Under the pieces are notes generated by a model that did not search any database, was not told the DNA's origin, and was given only the letters and a program-made list of their open reading frames with translations. 64,000 bases of DNA, taken from positions 43,224 through 107,223 of the forward strand of contig NZ_FMXA01000006.1 in NCBI RefSeq assembly GCF_900103425.1, written 5' to 3'. Made by a program: the position numbers and the translations under genes. This DNA comes from Dialister histaminiformans. Its GTDB lineage: Bacteria; Bacillota; Negativicutes; Veillonellales; Dialisteraceae. Shown here piece after piece: positions 18,425 through 28,250 of this stretch (position 1 is the first letter of the stretch; every line of letters begins with the position of its first letter).

Positions 18425-19192
18425 ATGACAGGAATGGTTGAAAAAGGAATCATCATCCGCCATGAAAAGATGGGTCCGGATATCTGGCGCATGGTGATTT
18501 CTCTTCCACTGACCGCCAAAAAGGCAAAACCAGGTCAGTTTATACATGTAAAGATTAATGACAACAGCAGACTGCTTCGTCGTCCGATTTCCATTGCCGG
18601 TACGGCACCGGGCAAGGGACTGGTAGAAATCCTTTACCGCGTAGTAGGGAGTGGTACACAGCTTATGTCCGAAATGAAGGAAGGCGATACCATTGACTGC
18701 CTCGGACCACTGGGAACTTCCTTTACCATTCCGGAAGAAGGAGAAATTCTCGGCGTAGGCGGTGGTGTAGGTATTGCACCGATTCTGTTTACTGCAAGAC
18801 GGGCAAAACCAGGTCAGATGACGGTAGTCATCGGCGGACGCAACAAGGACGAAGTCTTCTGGAAAGATTTATTCCCGAAAACACTGAAGCAGCTCATTGT
18901 TACAACTGATGATGGCTCCTATGGCATCAAAGGGTTCACCGTATCCGTCCTTCCGGATGTGATGAAACAGGGCACTGTCCGTCAGGTAGCTGTATGTGGA
19001 CCGGGAATCATGATGAAGAAGACCGCAGAAATTGCCGGTGAATACGGGGTTCCGTGTGAAGTATCCCTGGAACGCCGGATGGGTTGCGGCACAGGTACCT
19101 GTATGGCCTGTGTATGTGACAGAAAGGCAGGCGGCCATTATAAGGTATGCAGCGATGGCCCGGTATTTGATGCAGCGGAGGTGGTTTTATGA
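18425..19192 (+). CDS. pyrK: Dihydroorotate dehydrogenase B electron transfer subunit
   Basis: 255 residues. FAD domain with RRPISIAG, NAD domain with GVGGGVGIAPI, and a C-terminal [2Fe-2S] site with the PyrK spacing Cys221-X4-Cys226-X2-Cys229-X12-Cys242. It passes electrons from PyrD to NAD+. Six bases separate it from carB and it overlaps pyrD by four, as expected for subunits of one complex. Confidence 0.95.
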   Translation: MTGMVEKGIIIRHEKMGPDIWRMVISLPLTAKKAKPGQFIHVKINDNSRLLRRPISIAGTAPGKGLVEILYRVVGSGTQLMSEMKEGDTIDCLGPLGTSFTIPEEGEILGVGGGVGIAPILFTARRAKPGQMTVVIGGRNKDEVFWKDLFPKTLKQLIVTTDDGSYGIKGFTVSVLPDVMKQGTVRQVAVCGPGIMMKKTAEIAGEYGVPCEVSLERRMGCGTGTCMACVCDRKAGGHYKVCSDGPVFDAAEVVL

Positions 19193-20094
19193 ATATGACC
19201 GTTGAGTTCTGCGGAATTAAGATGAAATCTCCAGTTATTGCCGCATCAGGTACTTTTGGCTATGGCATAGAATACAAGGATTATATGGACCTGAATCAGG
19301 TAGGGGCTATTTCTGTAAAAGGACTTGGTCTTACTCCCTGGACAGGGAACAAAGGGGTCCGTATTGCGGAAACCGCATCCGGTGTTTTGAACTGCATCGG
19401 ACTGGAAAACCCTGGGGTAGAAAAGTTCTTATCCTACTATTTACCGAGGCTGAAGTCGTATGATGTACCGATTATTGCCAACATGGTCGGCAGAAATGTG
19501 GAAGAATACGGAAAGACTGCGAAGGCTCTTACCGTTCCGGGCGTCAGCGCACTGGAAGTCAACATTTCCTGTCCAAACGTTACCAATGGCGGCATGGCCT
19601 TTGGTACTGACCCCAAAGTGGCAGCTCAGGTTACAGCAGAAGTAAAACGCAACACCACTCTGCCGGTCATCGTTAAGCTTTCTCCGAATGTCACTGACAT
19701 TACGGCAGTGGCCAGAGCGGTGGAAGAAGCGGGAGCGGATGCCATCTCCCTGATTAACACACTTATGGGTATGGCCATTGACGCGAGAACCCGACGCCCG
19801 GTACTGGGCAATGTCACTGGCGGACTGTCCGGCCCGGCTATTAAACCGGTAGCTCTTCGCATGGTATGGCAGGTAAGAAAAGCCGTTCACATCCCGATTT
19901 GCGGAATGGGAGGCATTATGACAGGTACCGATGCCGCTGAATTCATGATTGCTGGTGCGGATACCGTTCAGGTCGGGACAGCCACCCTGGCTTCTCCCAA
20001 CGCTATTCCCCGCATTACCGGTGAATTACGTAAGTGGTGCGAAGCCAATCAGGTGGAAGATGTCAATTCCATCGTCAACACATTGAAAATCTGA
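19189..20094 (+). CDS. pyrD: Dihydroorotate dehydrogenase B catalytic subunit
   Basis: 301 residues of the class 1B type. FMN barrel with AASGTFGYG at the start, the catalytic base Cys128 in NISCPNV, VKLSPNVTDI, and the GMGGIMTGTDAAEF phosphate-binding end. It oxidises dihydroorotate to orotate using PyrK as partner. Last gene of this operon; pyrE and pyrF, needed for the final two steps, are not in the window. Confidence 0.96.
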   Translation: MNMTVEFCGIKMKSPVIAASGTFGYGIEYKDYMDLNQVGAISVKGLGLTPWTGNKGVRIAETASGVLNCIGLENPGVEKFLSYYLPRLKSYDVPIIANMVGRNVEEYGKTAKALTVPGVSALEVNISCPNVTNGGMAFGTDPKVAAQVTAEVKRNTTLPVIVKLSPNVTDITAVARAVEEAGADAISLINTLMGMAIDARTRRPVLGNVTGGLSGPAIKPVALRMVWQVRKAVHIPICGMGGIMTGTDAAEFMIAGADTVQVGTATLASPNAIPRITGELRKWCEANQVEDVNSIVNTLKI

Positions 20095-20134
20095 TGAGGT
20101 CAGGGTAGTTTAGTTTCCCCGCTTCTACAAAAAG

Positions 20135-20205
20135 AACCATCTGAGATGACAGAGTTCCTCTTTACTGAAATTAGAAAAGAGGCCAGCCTCTCAGGTGGTT
20201 TTTAT
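20135..20205 (+). terminator. Branched terminator of the pyr operon
   Basis: A 12-bp outer stem (20135-20146 with 20189-20200, one G-U pair) encloses a second 7-bp hairpin (CCTCTTT/AAAGAGG, 20157-20182), followed by TTTTTA. Confidence 0.75.
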
Positions 20206-20326
20206 TGTGGGATAATCCCTGTATATACAGCATATCCAGAGTGTGAATTAATGGATTAACTAATAGGTTCCCTTTATGTTTTGTGTTAAACTATAAGATA
20301 GTAGCAGTGTAAATGGAGGTGTAAGT

Positions 20327-21352
20327 GTGAATTCTATCTTTCCGCATGTCTTTGGGCAGGAACGAGTGAAACAGTCCTGGGCCAAAGCCATTGAAAACCA
20401 CCGGATGGCCAGTACGAGCATCTTTTACGGGGAAGAAGGATTGGGGAAGACCACAGCAGCCCTGGATCTGGCGGCTGCGCTTACCCACATCAGTCCGGAT
20501 AAGGTCTGGAATGAAAACAATGCGCCGGCCTGGCTGGATGATGAGAAAAAATCACTTCTATACATGCTGGATGCACATGTTTTTTATATGAAACCATTTA
20601 CCGATGTTCTGCAAATTGGTCAATTCGTGGAGCTGGGTGATTATATACAGCATTTTGATGACAGTCCTCATGTATGCATTATTGATGAAGCGCAGACCAT
20701 GGGGGCGCCTATTGCTAACGCGTGGTTGAAAACGCTGGAGGAACCGAAGGAAAATCTTTTCTTTATTCTGATTTCTCATAATCTGGAACGTATGCTGCCT
20801 ACGGTGGTTTCCCGGGCGGAGCTGTTCCGGTTTATGCCGTTGGACAGAGACGGTTTTCAGAATTTTGTAATCGCGCGGAGAGAAGAGTTTTCTGGTCTGA
20901 AGATTCCGGAGGACATTGAAAAAGCATATAGGCTGTGTGCCGGAAATCCAGGAGCCGCTCTGAACTTTTATGGGGCCGGCGGAAAGAGCGCTTATGACTG
21001 GGCGAAGCATTTCTGGAAAATTGTGACTTTTGATTCCATGCCGCTTACCAGGCTGGCTGGAATCAGTCCGAAAACGAACCGGAAGGAACTGCTCAGAAAT
21101 CTCAGCTGGTGCATCGCTATAGGAAGGAACCTTATGTTGCTCAATGAAGTAGCAGATGAAGCGGATATGTTTTCCCTGATTACTCAGGAAGAACGAGAAT
21201 TCGCGCCCAGCTGGGCGGATGGAAAGGCACAAGCCGCCGTGAAGATACTGGAGAAGGCAGAAAAGGCGCTCAGGCACAGTATTTCTGTGAGAGATGTCAT
21301 CAATATGCTGGCAGTTAATATGGTATGGATAAGGAAAGGGGTGCACCTGTGA
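20327..21352 (+). CDS. holB: DNA polymerase III delta' subunit
   Basis: 341 residues from GTG 20327, with GGAGGTG upstream. Clamp-loader AAA+ fold: HVFGQERVKQSWAKAI, Walker A GEEGLGKTT (35-43), the IIDEAQTM box and LKTLEEP. The usual SRC motif reads VSRAE, acceptable because delta' does not hydrolyse ATP. I do not see the four-cysteine zinc module found in many delta' and gamma subunits. First gene of a four-gene run with ricT, trmN6 and rsmI, an order known in Firmicutes. Confidence 0.88.
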   Translation: MNSIFPHVFGQERVKQSWAKAIENHRMASTSIFYGEEGLGKTTAALDLAAALTHISPDKVWNENNAPAWLDDEKKSLLYMLDAHVFYMKPFTDVLQIGQFVELGDYIQHFDDSPHVCIIDEAQTMGAPIANAWLKTLEEPKENLFFILISHNLERMLPTVVSRAELFRFMPLDRDGFQNFVIARREEFSGLKIPEDIEKAYRLCAGNPGAALNFYGAGGKSAYDWAKHFWKIVTFDSMPLTRLAGISPKTNRKELLRNLSWCIAIGRNLMLLNEVADEADMFSLITQEEREFAPSWADGKAQAAVKILEKAEKALRHSISVRDVINMLAVNMVWIRKGVHL

Positions 21353-22191
21353 ATAAGATAGCTGGAGTCCGTTTTAAGAAGGCGGGCAAGATATATTATT
21401 TCTCTTCCGAAAATATGGAAGTTAATATAGATGATGGCGTCATTGTGGAAACCTCAAGAGGGATGGAATATGGACGGGTTGTTATTTTCCCGAAGCATCC
21501 GGAAATCCCCGGGGATCCCGGCGAACTGCGTCCTATCCTCAGAAAGGCTACGGCTCGGGATCTGGTACAGGTAGAAAGGAACCGGGAAAGAGAAAAGGAA
21601 GCATTTCAGATTTGTCTGGACAAGATAAAAAAATTAAAATGCAAAATGAAGCTTCTCCGTGTGGAATACACGTTTGACCGCAATAAGATTGTGTTCTTTT
21701 TCACGGCGGAAGGGCGCGTGGACTTCAGGGAACTGGTAAAGGAACTGGCCGCTGTGTTCCATACCCGTATTGAAATGCGGCAGGTTGGCGTAAGAGATGA
21801 AGCTAAGCAGGTCTCCGGCATCGGTCCCTGTGGGCGAACCTTATGCTGCGCCTCATTCCTGGGAGAATTTGCGCCGGTATCCATTAAAATGGCCAAGACG
21901 CAGGGATTGTCTCTCAATCCATCCAAAATATCCGGGGTATGCGGACGGCTGATGTGCTGTCTCCGGTATGAAGATGGTATGTATAAATGCGGAGAAATAA
22001 AGGGCAACGGCTGCGGATGCCATAAAAAGATTGTGGTACCAGAACCTTCTGTAGGCATGAAAGTCATGACAGATAAAGGCGAAGGACAGGTCGTTTATGT
22101 TAATCACCAGAAACATACGGTGAAGGTACAGTATCCGGACCAGCCGGAACAGATTCTGTCCTGGAAAGAGATAGACAAGAGCGATGACTGA
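21349..22191 (+). CDS. ricT: RicT / YaaT, PSP1-domain protein of the Y-complex
   Basis: 280 residues from GTG 21349, which overlaps the holB stop (GTGA) and has GGGGTG upstream. PSP1 domain with the cysteine-rich core CGRTLCCASF, CGRLMCCLRY and CGEIKGNGCGCHKK. In Bacillus subtilis RicT with RicA and RicF binds [4Fe-4S] clusters and steers RNase Y. It lies directly after holB, as in Bacillus. Partners RicA and RicF are not in the window. Confidence 0.9.
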   Translation: MNKIAGVRFKKAGKIYYFSSENMEVNIDDGVIVETSRGMEYGRVVIFPKHPEIPGDPGELRPILRKATARDLVQVERNREREKEAFQICLDKIKKLKCKMKLLRVEYTFDRNKIVFFFTAEGRVDFRELVKELAAVFHTRIEMRQVGVRDEAKQVSGIGPCGRTLCCASFLGEFAPVSIKMAKTQGLSLNPSKISGVCGRLMCCLRYEDGMYKCGEIKGNGCGCHKKIVVPEPSVGMKVMTDKGEGQVVYVNHQKHTVKVQYPDQPEQILSWKEIDKSDD

Positions 22192-22939
22192 TATATGGCA
22201 ATTGAGAGAAGGGGAAAGGCTGGACGACCTGGTACGCGACGGAATGAAGATTATCCAGCGGACAGATCAGTTCTGCTTTTCCATGGACTCGGTGCTTTTG
22301 GCACATTATGTGAATATACGGGCTAAAGACCGGATTGTGGATCTGGGAACGGGTACCGGAGTGATAGCCCTGCTTTTGTCTGCTCTGGGGGCCAGGCATA
22401 TTACAGCGCTGGAAATCAATCCGGTTATGGCGGAACTGGCTAAGAGAAATGTGGAAGGGAATCACAGGGAAGATTATATTCAGGTAATTCACTGTGATTA
22501 CACAAAGGCAAATGTCCTGTTTCCGTCAGGCTATTTCCAGTCCGTGGTGGTCAATCCGCCATATCGGGAAGTAGGTACCGGAAATACGAACAGTGAACCT
22601 GGGAAGGCACTGGCCTGTCATGAACTGGGAGCATCCCTGCGGGATGTATTCCAGGCAGCCCAGTATCTGCTGGCGTATGGGGGACGGCTTACGATGGTAC
22701 ACCGGGCTGACCGGCTTGGGGATCTGATTGCGATTGGTCGCGAGTATCATATGGAAGTCAAACGGCTGCGTCTGGTACACGCCAGACCCGGACATACAGC
22801 TTCCCGGGCCCTGCTGGAATGGCGCTATGGCGGGCATCCGGAAGTAACCGTGGATCCACCACTGTTTCTGCATAATCCGGATGGCTCTTATACAGAGGAA
22901 GTCCTGGCTATCTACGGAAAGGGGAAACAAAATGAATGA
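22184..22939 (+). CDS. tRNA1(Val) (adenine37-N6)-methyltransferase-like, TrmN6/YabB family
   Basis: 251 residues. Class I SAM methyltransferase: motif I DLGTGTGV (53-60), acidic end of beta2 ALEIN, and the N6-adenine catalytic NPPY (124-127). The start FSMDSVLLAHY is typical of TrmN6/YabB. Overlaps ricT by eight bases and rsmI by eight. Firmicute YabB sits in exactly this place; the substrate adenine is inferred from the family. Confidence 0.88.
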   Translation: MTDIWQLREGERLDDLVRDGMKIIQRTDQFCFSMDSVLLAHYVNIRAKDRIVDLGTGTGVIALLLSALGARHITALEINPVMAELAKRNVEGNHREDYIQVIHCDYTKANVLFPSGYFQSVVVNPPYREVGTGNTNSEPGKALACHELGASLRDVFQAAQYLLAYGGRLTMVHRADRLGDLIAIGREYHMEVKRLRLVHARPGHTASRALLEWRYGGHPEVTVDPPLFLHNPDGSYTEEVLAIYGKGKQNE

Positions 22940-23780
22940 AGTAGAAAAGGGAACGTTATATCTGGTTCCCACACCGATTGGCAATCTTTCCGATATGACG
23001 GAACGGGCAATATCCGTATTAAAGGAAGTGGATTGCATTGCAGCAGAAGATACAAGACATACTCGGATTCTGCTCAATCATCTGGATATTCATACGCCTA
23101 TGGTGGCATATCATGAACACAATAAACATGAAGCGGGGCCAAAGCTTATTGAAAAGATGAAAGAAGGTATGTCCCTGGCTCAACTTTCTGATGCAGGTAT
23201 GCCGGTTATTTCCGATCCAGGGGCTGATTTAGTAAAACTGGCTCTGGAAGAAGATGTTCCGGTAGTTCCGCTGCCGGGGCCGAATGCGGCGCTTACGGCA
23301 CTTGTGGCTTCCGGACTGGATGCACGTCAGTTCACATTTATCGGGTTTCTGCCTAAGACCACAGCTAAGGCAGATAAGCTGATTGACCAGGTAGAGCCTC
23401 TGTTTATGCCCCTGATTTTTTACGAGGCGCCTCATCGTCTGAAGGCTACACTGAAATACCTTCGTAAACATCTGGGAAATCGCAAAGCCGTACTGGCAAG
23501 GGAACTGACAAAGAAGTTCGAGACATTTACCCGGGGAACACTGGATGAATTATTACAGGAACTGGAGACTGAACCGGCCAGAGGAGAATATGTCGTTCTG
23601 GTGGCAGGGAAATCAGACGAGGAAGCTCAGCAGGAACGGTCAGAGGAATCAGACTGGAGAAAGCGTGCACAGGAACTGGCAGAAGACATGCCTCTGAAAG
23701 AAGCGGCCAGACAGACTTCCAGAGAATATAACCTTTCACGCCGGGAAATTTATCAGTATCTTTTAACATTAAAAGATTAA
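22932..23780 (+). CDS. rsmI: 16S rRNA (cytidine1402-2'-O)-methyltransferase
   Basis: 282 residues from ATG 22932; translation from the farther upstream in-frame start would run deep into trmN6. SPOUT-unrelated tetrapyrrole-methylase fold: TLYLVPTPIGNLSDMTERA, AAEDTRHTRILL, LSDAGMPVISDPGADLV and PLPGPNAALTAL are the RsmI signatures. It methylates the ribose of C1402 in the 30S decoding centre. Last gene of the holB operon. Confidence 0.95.
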   Translation: MNEVEKGTLYLVPTPIGNLSDMTERAISVLKEVDCIAAEDTRHTRILLNHLDIHTPMVAYHEHNKHEAGPKLIEKMKEGMSLAQLSDAGMPVISDPGADLVKLALEEDVPVVPLPGPNAALTALVASGLDARQFTFIGFLPKTTAKADKLIDQVEPLFMPLIFYEAPHRLKATLKYLRKHLGNRKAVLARELTKKFETFTRGTLDELLQELETEPARGEYVVLVAGKSDEEAQQERSEESDWRKRAQELAEDMPLKEAARQTSREYNLSRREIYQYLLTLKD

Positions 23781-23794
23781 ATTCATAATATGTT

Positions 23795-23840
23795 AAACCA
23801 TGAACAGATTAAAGCGCGATCTGTTCATGGTTTTCTTTCT
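23795..23840 (+). terminator. Terminator of the holB-rsmI operon
   Basis: A 15-bp perfect stem (23795-23809 with 23819-23833) and a T-rich tail. Confidence 0.85.
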
Positions 23841-24030
23841 CTGTAAATAAGCAGATATTCACCGTTTATGGGAAGGGATGTGCGATGAAAGAAGCAAGGC
23901 AAGGACCGGCAGAGTATGTGTTTTGGAATGGAAGGATATCAGACAGATGGTATTGTCAGATATCCCCCGGATTTTTAAGGAAATTCTATCATAAAGAGAG
24001 TTTTATGAATATATTTTGTCTGTATATGCG

Positions 24031-24039
24031 TGGTATAAT
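24031..24039 (+). promoter_or_regulatory. Extended -10 promoter of metG
   Basis: TGGTATAAT, a consensus extended -10, 34 bases before the metG start; no convincing -35. Confidence 0.6.
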
Positions 24040-24073
24040 AATGACAATATGTAATTAAGCAGGAGGAATTTTC

Positions 24074-26038
24074 ATGTCTCAAAAAGGAAAATATTATATT
24101 ACTACCCCTATTTATTACCCGAGTGCCAAACTCCATATCGGTCATACTTATTGCACCACTATCGCGGACAGCGAAGCCCGTTTTCACAGACTGGATGGAG
24201 ATGAAGTGTTCTTTCTGACTGGTTCGGATGAACATGGCCAGAAGATTGAGCAGAAGGCAGAAGCAGAAGGAGTTACTCCTCTTGAATACACAACCCGTAT
24301 TGTCTCCATGTTCAAGGAACTGTGGAAGGAACTGAATATATCCAACGATGACTTTATCCGTACCACCGAAGAACGTCATAAGAAGGTCGTTCAGGCGTTG
24401 TTCCAGCGTGCTTATGATAAAGGAGACATTTATCTTGGCAAGTATGAAGGCTGGTACTGTATTCCTGATGAAACGTTCTGGCCGGAAAATAAACTGACGG
24501 AAGAACATGTTTGCCCGGATTGCGGACGTCCGCTGCAGAGAGTCAGTGAAGAAGCCTATTTCTTCAAGATGTCTAAATATGCGGATCGCTGGCTTAAGTT
24601 TATAGAAGAAAATCCAGGATTTATTCAGCCGGAAAGTCGCCGTAATGAAATGATTCAGTTTGTAAAGAGCGGACTGGACGATCTGTGTGTATCCAGAACC
24701 AGCTTCACCTGGGGGATTCCTGTGCCATTTGATCCCAAGCATGTAGTCTATGTATGGTTCGATGCACTGGTTAATTACCTTACGGCAGCCGGTATTATGG
24801 ATGATAAGGAAAAATTTGAAAAATTCTGGCCGGCAGATGTACATCTGGTAGGGAAGGAAATTGTCCGTTTCCATACCATCATCTGGCCGATTATGCTTAT
24901 GAGCCTTGGTATTGAACTGCCAAAAATGGTATATGGCCATGGCTGGCTGATTGTGGATGGGGAAAAGATGTCCAAGTCCAGAGGTAATGTCATCGATCCA
25001 ATTCCGCTTCTCCGCGAATTCGGATCGGATGCTATTCGTTATTATCTGCTTAATGATATCCAGTTGGGACAGGATGGTAATTTCAGCAGAGAAAGACTTA
25101 TCAACCGCATTAATTCCGATTTGTCCAACGATCTTGGCAATCTGCTCTACCGTACCCTTTCCATGGTTGAAAAGTATGAAGATGGAGTACTAAACAAGGG
25201 AGATGCTTCTGTAGATGACAAGGTGGATGCCGCATGCCGTGAAGTGGAAAAGGGAGCAGAAGATACCCTTAAGGCATTCAAGGAAGGAATGACCAACTGG
25301 AAAATCAACGATGCTCTCCGCGCAGTCTGGGCTTATATCCGCTCCCTCAATAAGTTCATCGATGTGACAGAACCATGGATTCTTGCTAAGGATGAAGCTA
25401 AGGCCCCGGCACTTCAGGCTGTACTTTATCATATCTGTGAAGGTCTGCGTTTTGTTGCCCTCATGGCAGAACCTGTAATTCCGATTGGTGCTGAAAAAAT
25501 CTGGAACCAGCTGGGCCTCACCGGATTTGCTGATGCCGGCTATGCTGACCTTACCTGGGGAGGAATTCCAGACGGTACCATAGTTCATAAGGAAGCGCCG
25601 ATTTATCCGCGCATTGACCTGGAAGAAGAAGCGAAGAAGGCAGCAGCTATTGAAGCTAAGATAAAGGAAGAAGAAGCAGCTAAGGCACCTGAAGTTAATC
25701 CAGCCATTGAACCGGTTAAGCCGGAAATTACCTTTGATGATTTTGGTAAGATTGACCTTCGTGTGGCTAAGATTCTCACGGCAGAAAAGGTAAAGAAGTC
25801 CAGAAAGCTGATTAAGATGACGGTTTCTCTTGGAAATGAGGAAAGAACAGTGGTCAGCGGTATCGCAGAACATTATAAACCGGAAGAACTGATTGGCAAA
25901 CAGGTGATTTTTGTGGCCAACCTTAAACCGGCCAAACTGATGGGTATTGAATCCCAGGGGATGATTCTCGCTGCTTCACTGGATGGCAAACTGGTTGTAC
26001 CAACCGTAGATATGCCGGCAGGAAGCCGGGTTAAGTAA
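24074..26038 (+). CDS. metG: Methionyl-tRNA synthetase
   Basis: 654 residues, AGGAGG before the ATG. Class I synthetase: HIGH at 21-24, the KMSKSRGN loop near 300, and a WYCIPDETF...CPDCGRP connective segment in which only one of two CxxC pairs is intact. C-terminal EMAP/tRNA-binding domain (about 545-654, DFGKIDLRVAKILTAEKV and MGIESQGMILAAS), joined by a charged Glu/Lys/Ala linker. It charges elongator and initiator tRNA-Met. No T-box is visible upstream. Its stop overlaps the tatD start (TAATG). Confidence 0.97.
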   Translation: MSQKGKYYITTPIYYPSAKLHIGHTYCTTIADSEARFHRLDGDEVFFLTGSDEHGQKIEQKAEAEGVTPLEYTTRIVSMFKELWKELNISNDDFIRTTEERHKKVVQALFQRAYDKGDIYLGKYEGWYCIPDETFWPENKLTEEHVCPDCGRPLQRVSEEAYFFKMSKYADRWLKFIEENPGFIQPESRRNEMIQFVKSGLDDLCVSRTSFTWGIPVPFDPKHVVYVWFDALVNYLTAAGIMDDKEKFEKFWPADVHLVGKEIVRFHTIIWPIMLMSLGIELPKMVYGHGWLIVDGEKMSKSRGNVIDPIPLLREFGSDAIRYYLLNDIQLGQDGNFSRERLINRINSDLSNDLGNLLYRTLSMVEKYEDGVLNKGDASVDDKVDAACREVEKGAEDTLKAFKEGMTNWKINDALRAVWAYIRSLNKFIDVTEPWILAKDEAKAPALQAVLYHICEGLRFVALMAEPVIPIGAEKIWNQLGLTGFADAGYADLTWGGIPDGTIVHKEAPIYPRIDLEEEAKKAAAIEAKIKEEEAAKAPEVNPAIEPVKPEITFDDFGKIDLRVAKILTAEKVKKSRKLIKMTVSLGNEERTVVSGIAEHYKPEELIGKQVIFVANLKPAKLMGIESQGMILAASLDGKLVVPTVDMPAGSRVK

Positions 26039-26814
26039 TGCTTCCCGTTGATTCTCATGCTCATCTGTATGATGCGATGTATGCGGGACAGACAGAGAAT
26101 GTGATTTCTTCAGCTCTTGGCCGGGTAGGATTTATTATCTGCCCGTCAGAAGACAGAAAAACATCAGAACAGTCGGTGCAAATTGCATCAGGGGAAAGCC
26201 GTATTTTCGCAGCGGTGGGGATTCATCCCCTTCATACGGAACATGTTTCCGGGGAAGACTGGAAACAGATTCTCTCTCTGGCACACCATTCACCTAAAGT
26301 GGTGGCGCTGGGAGAGACCGGACTGGATTTTTTCAGTAAGAACTGTGATCGGGAATTGCAGAAGTACTGGTTTTCCAGGCATATACAGGCGGCAGGGGAA
26401 TTACATCTGCCATTGATTATTCATGACAGAAAAGCCCATGGGGAAATACTTTCTCTTTTACAAAAGCAGGCACATGGAGTTGTTTCCGGAGTTATACATG
26501 GTTACAGTGGAAGTCTGGAAACAGCGAAAGCACTGATAAATACAGGCTTTTATATCTCTTTTGGCGGGTCGATTACGTATCCTGGAAGCCGTCGGATCCG
26601 GCAGGTAGCATCCACTCTCCCGCTGGACAGGATACTTATTGAAACAGACAGCCCTTATCAGGCACCTTTTGAAAAACATGGGGAACTCAATGTTCCGGAA
26701 AATGTGTGGTATGTGGCTCAGGCTCTGGCAAAGCTGAAACAGATGCCGGTAAGCGAGGTCATAGAGACTACTGGACATAATGCTGCAAAGCTTTTTGGAA
26801 TCAGTAGAAACTAA
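26038..26814 (+). CDS. tatD: TatD-family metal-dependent deoxyribonuclease
   Basis: 258 residues. Metal ligands in DSHAHLYD at the N-terminus, then GIHPLHTEHV, ALGETGLDFF, LIIHDRKAH, and the ETDSPYQAP end. Family members are Mg-dependent 3'-5' nucleases. It starts at the A of the metG stop and follows metG, as in many Firmicutes. Confidence 0.9.
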   Translation: MLPVDSHAHLYDAMYAGQTENVISSALGRVGFIICPSEDRKTSEQSVQIASGESRIFAAVGIHPLHTEHVSGEDWKQILSLAHHSPKVVALGETGLDFFSKNCDRELQKYWFSRHIQAAGELHLPLIIHDRKAHGEILSLLQKQAHGVVSGVIHGYSGSLETAKALINTGFYISFGGSITYPGSRRIRQVASTLPLDRILIETDSPYQAPFEKHGELNVPENVWYVAQALAKLKQMPVSEVIETTGHNAAKLFGISRN

Positions 26815-26840
26815 AATGGGTAACAACAACCCATTCATTG

Positions 26841-26879
26841 AAAAGCTCTTTCAATTCACTGGATTGAAAGAGCTTTTTT
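26841..26879 (+). terminator. Terminator of metG-tatD
   Basis: A 15-bp perfect stem (26841-26855 with 26863-26877), 7-base loop, six T residues. Confidence 0.9.
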
Positions 26880-26928
26880 GTATTGATATCTAGATTAATA
26901 TATATATTCTCTCTGAGTTTGGTAATGC

Positions 26929-28166
26929 ATGAAAAAAGAGCGTAAGAATCCCGTGCTCAGCAATGGATATACTATAGGCGATGTGGTTAATCAGGACGCT
27001 CTGAACCATCTGGCGCATTCGGCTGCTGTTGCTGCAGGGCTGGATAAAGGCCTGAATACGCACATTAAACGTGACAGCACAGGAGCTGTGCAATCGGTTT
27101 CTTATAATCAGGTTATGAATGATGGACTGACTGCACATAGAGATGATTATTCGCTGGATAAGACACCAAACTATGTAATTTCCGGAGGTACTCTGACTTA
27201 TAGGGTAACACCGGCAACGGCCACCTATACTGCTGATTCCAGGACCAAGATTTATGGAAATGCAGTATTGGAACCGGATGTACATTATACAGGAACATGG
27301 TCATTCCATGGTATGGGAAATCTGGCGTCGGTTTATGAAGACTCTTCAGCCAGAGCCAATGTGATGACGCCGACATCCTTTATAAATGATGCGGCAGTTA
27401 TGGATACCCATGCGAATGTTCGTTATGATAACGGGCATGTGGCAGCCTACAAGGGCGCGGTGTCCATGTCTCATGACTTGTATCTGAATGACTATAACGT
27501 GGAATATGTGAACGGAGATATCACTGTCAATCCGGCAGTACTGACGGTAACCGCCGGGGCAGGTACGCGGATTTATGGTGAGTCCAATTCGACCATTCAC
27601 TATGATCCGGTTACTCTCACCGGATTCAAGAATCAGGATGCAGGCAATATCCAGATTAACAATCAGGGCAATTTCAGCTCTATGCTGAGGGAACCTCTCC
27701 TGTTACCACTGGCACAACTATTGGTACGGTGACCCCGGCAAGTGTAATAGAAGGGCCTGAAAATATGACAAAGGCCACAGACATGGGAATCCCATTCTAT
27801 TATGTGAATAAAAACAGGGAAGACCAGTTGTATGGAATCTATGCGATAACTTCAGAGAATCATGGAGTTGACCTGGTTCCTTCCCAATCTGTGAAGAACG
27901 CCAGAATGGAAAGTGAAAATCATAGGAAGACGGTGGACGTATTTCTGACATTGCATTACCAGATGGGCAAATTTCATCTGGAATATAACGGATCCAGTCT
28001 GATTGTCAGTCCGATGGATGAACGTGCGGCTCGATGGATTAAACAGAACACCAGTGTTTCGTCAGCAAGAGAATTGCTCGCTCTTTCTGTAAACAGTGCG
28101 ATAAATGAACTAAAAGTTACTCCGGAAAATCTGGATGCGGTATATCTGAACATGCAGCAGAAATAA
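26929..28166 (+). pseudogene. Remnant of a large secreted adhesin with YDG/MBG-type repeats, frameshifted
   Basis: Frame one (26929-27732) holds two repeats of the kind that end in YNVEYVNGDITVNPAVLTV and reopen with TRIYGESNS, as in YDG/MBG modules of filamentous-haemagglutinin-like two-partner adhesins. It has no signal peptide, no secretion domain and no clear ribosome-binding site, so the front of the gene is gone. Near 27665-27690 the sense passes into the -1 frame: YAEGTSPVTTGTTIGTV runs straight into TPASVIEGPENMTKA, and that frame stays open to 28166 with a soluble C-terminal region. One lost base would explain the break. I read the whole as one decayed gene rather than two genes. Confidence 0.7.
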
Positions 28167-28206
28167 TCAGACCCAGAGAAACATTAAAAAGGGATATAAG
28201 TCCTTG

Positions 28207-28215
28207 TGGTATAAT
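28207..28215 (+). promoter_or_regulatory. Extended -10 promoter of the sugar/LPS gene set
   Basis: TGGTATAAT, identical to the element before metG, about 35 bases before the epimerase start. Confidence 0.6.
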
Positions 28216-28250
28216 TAACAGTGTATTGTCTGTTATCAGGAGGATACAGA

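Noticed and set aside
20135..20205. Riboswitch or attenuator before holB
   Set aside because: The branched hairpin ends in T residues right after pyrD and lies 120 bases before the holB start; a terminator explains it.
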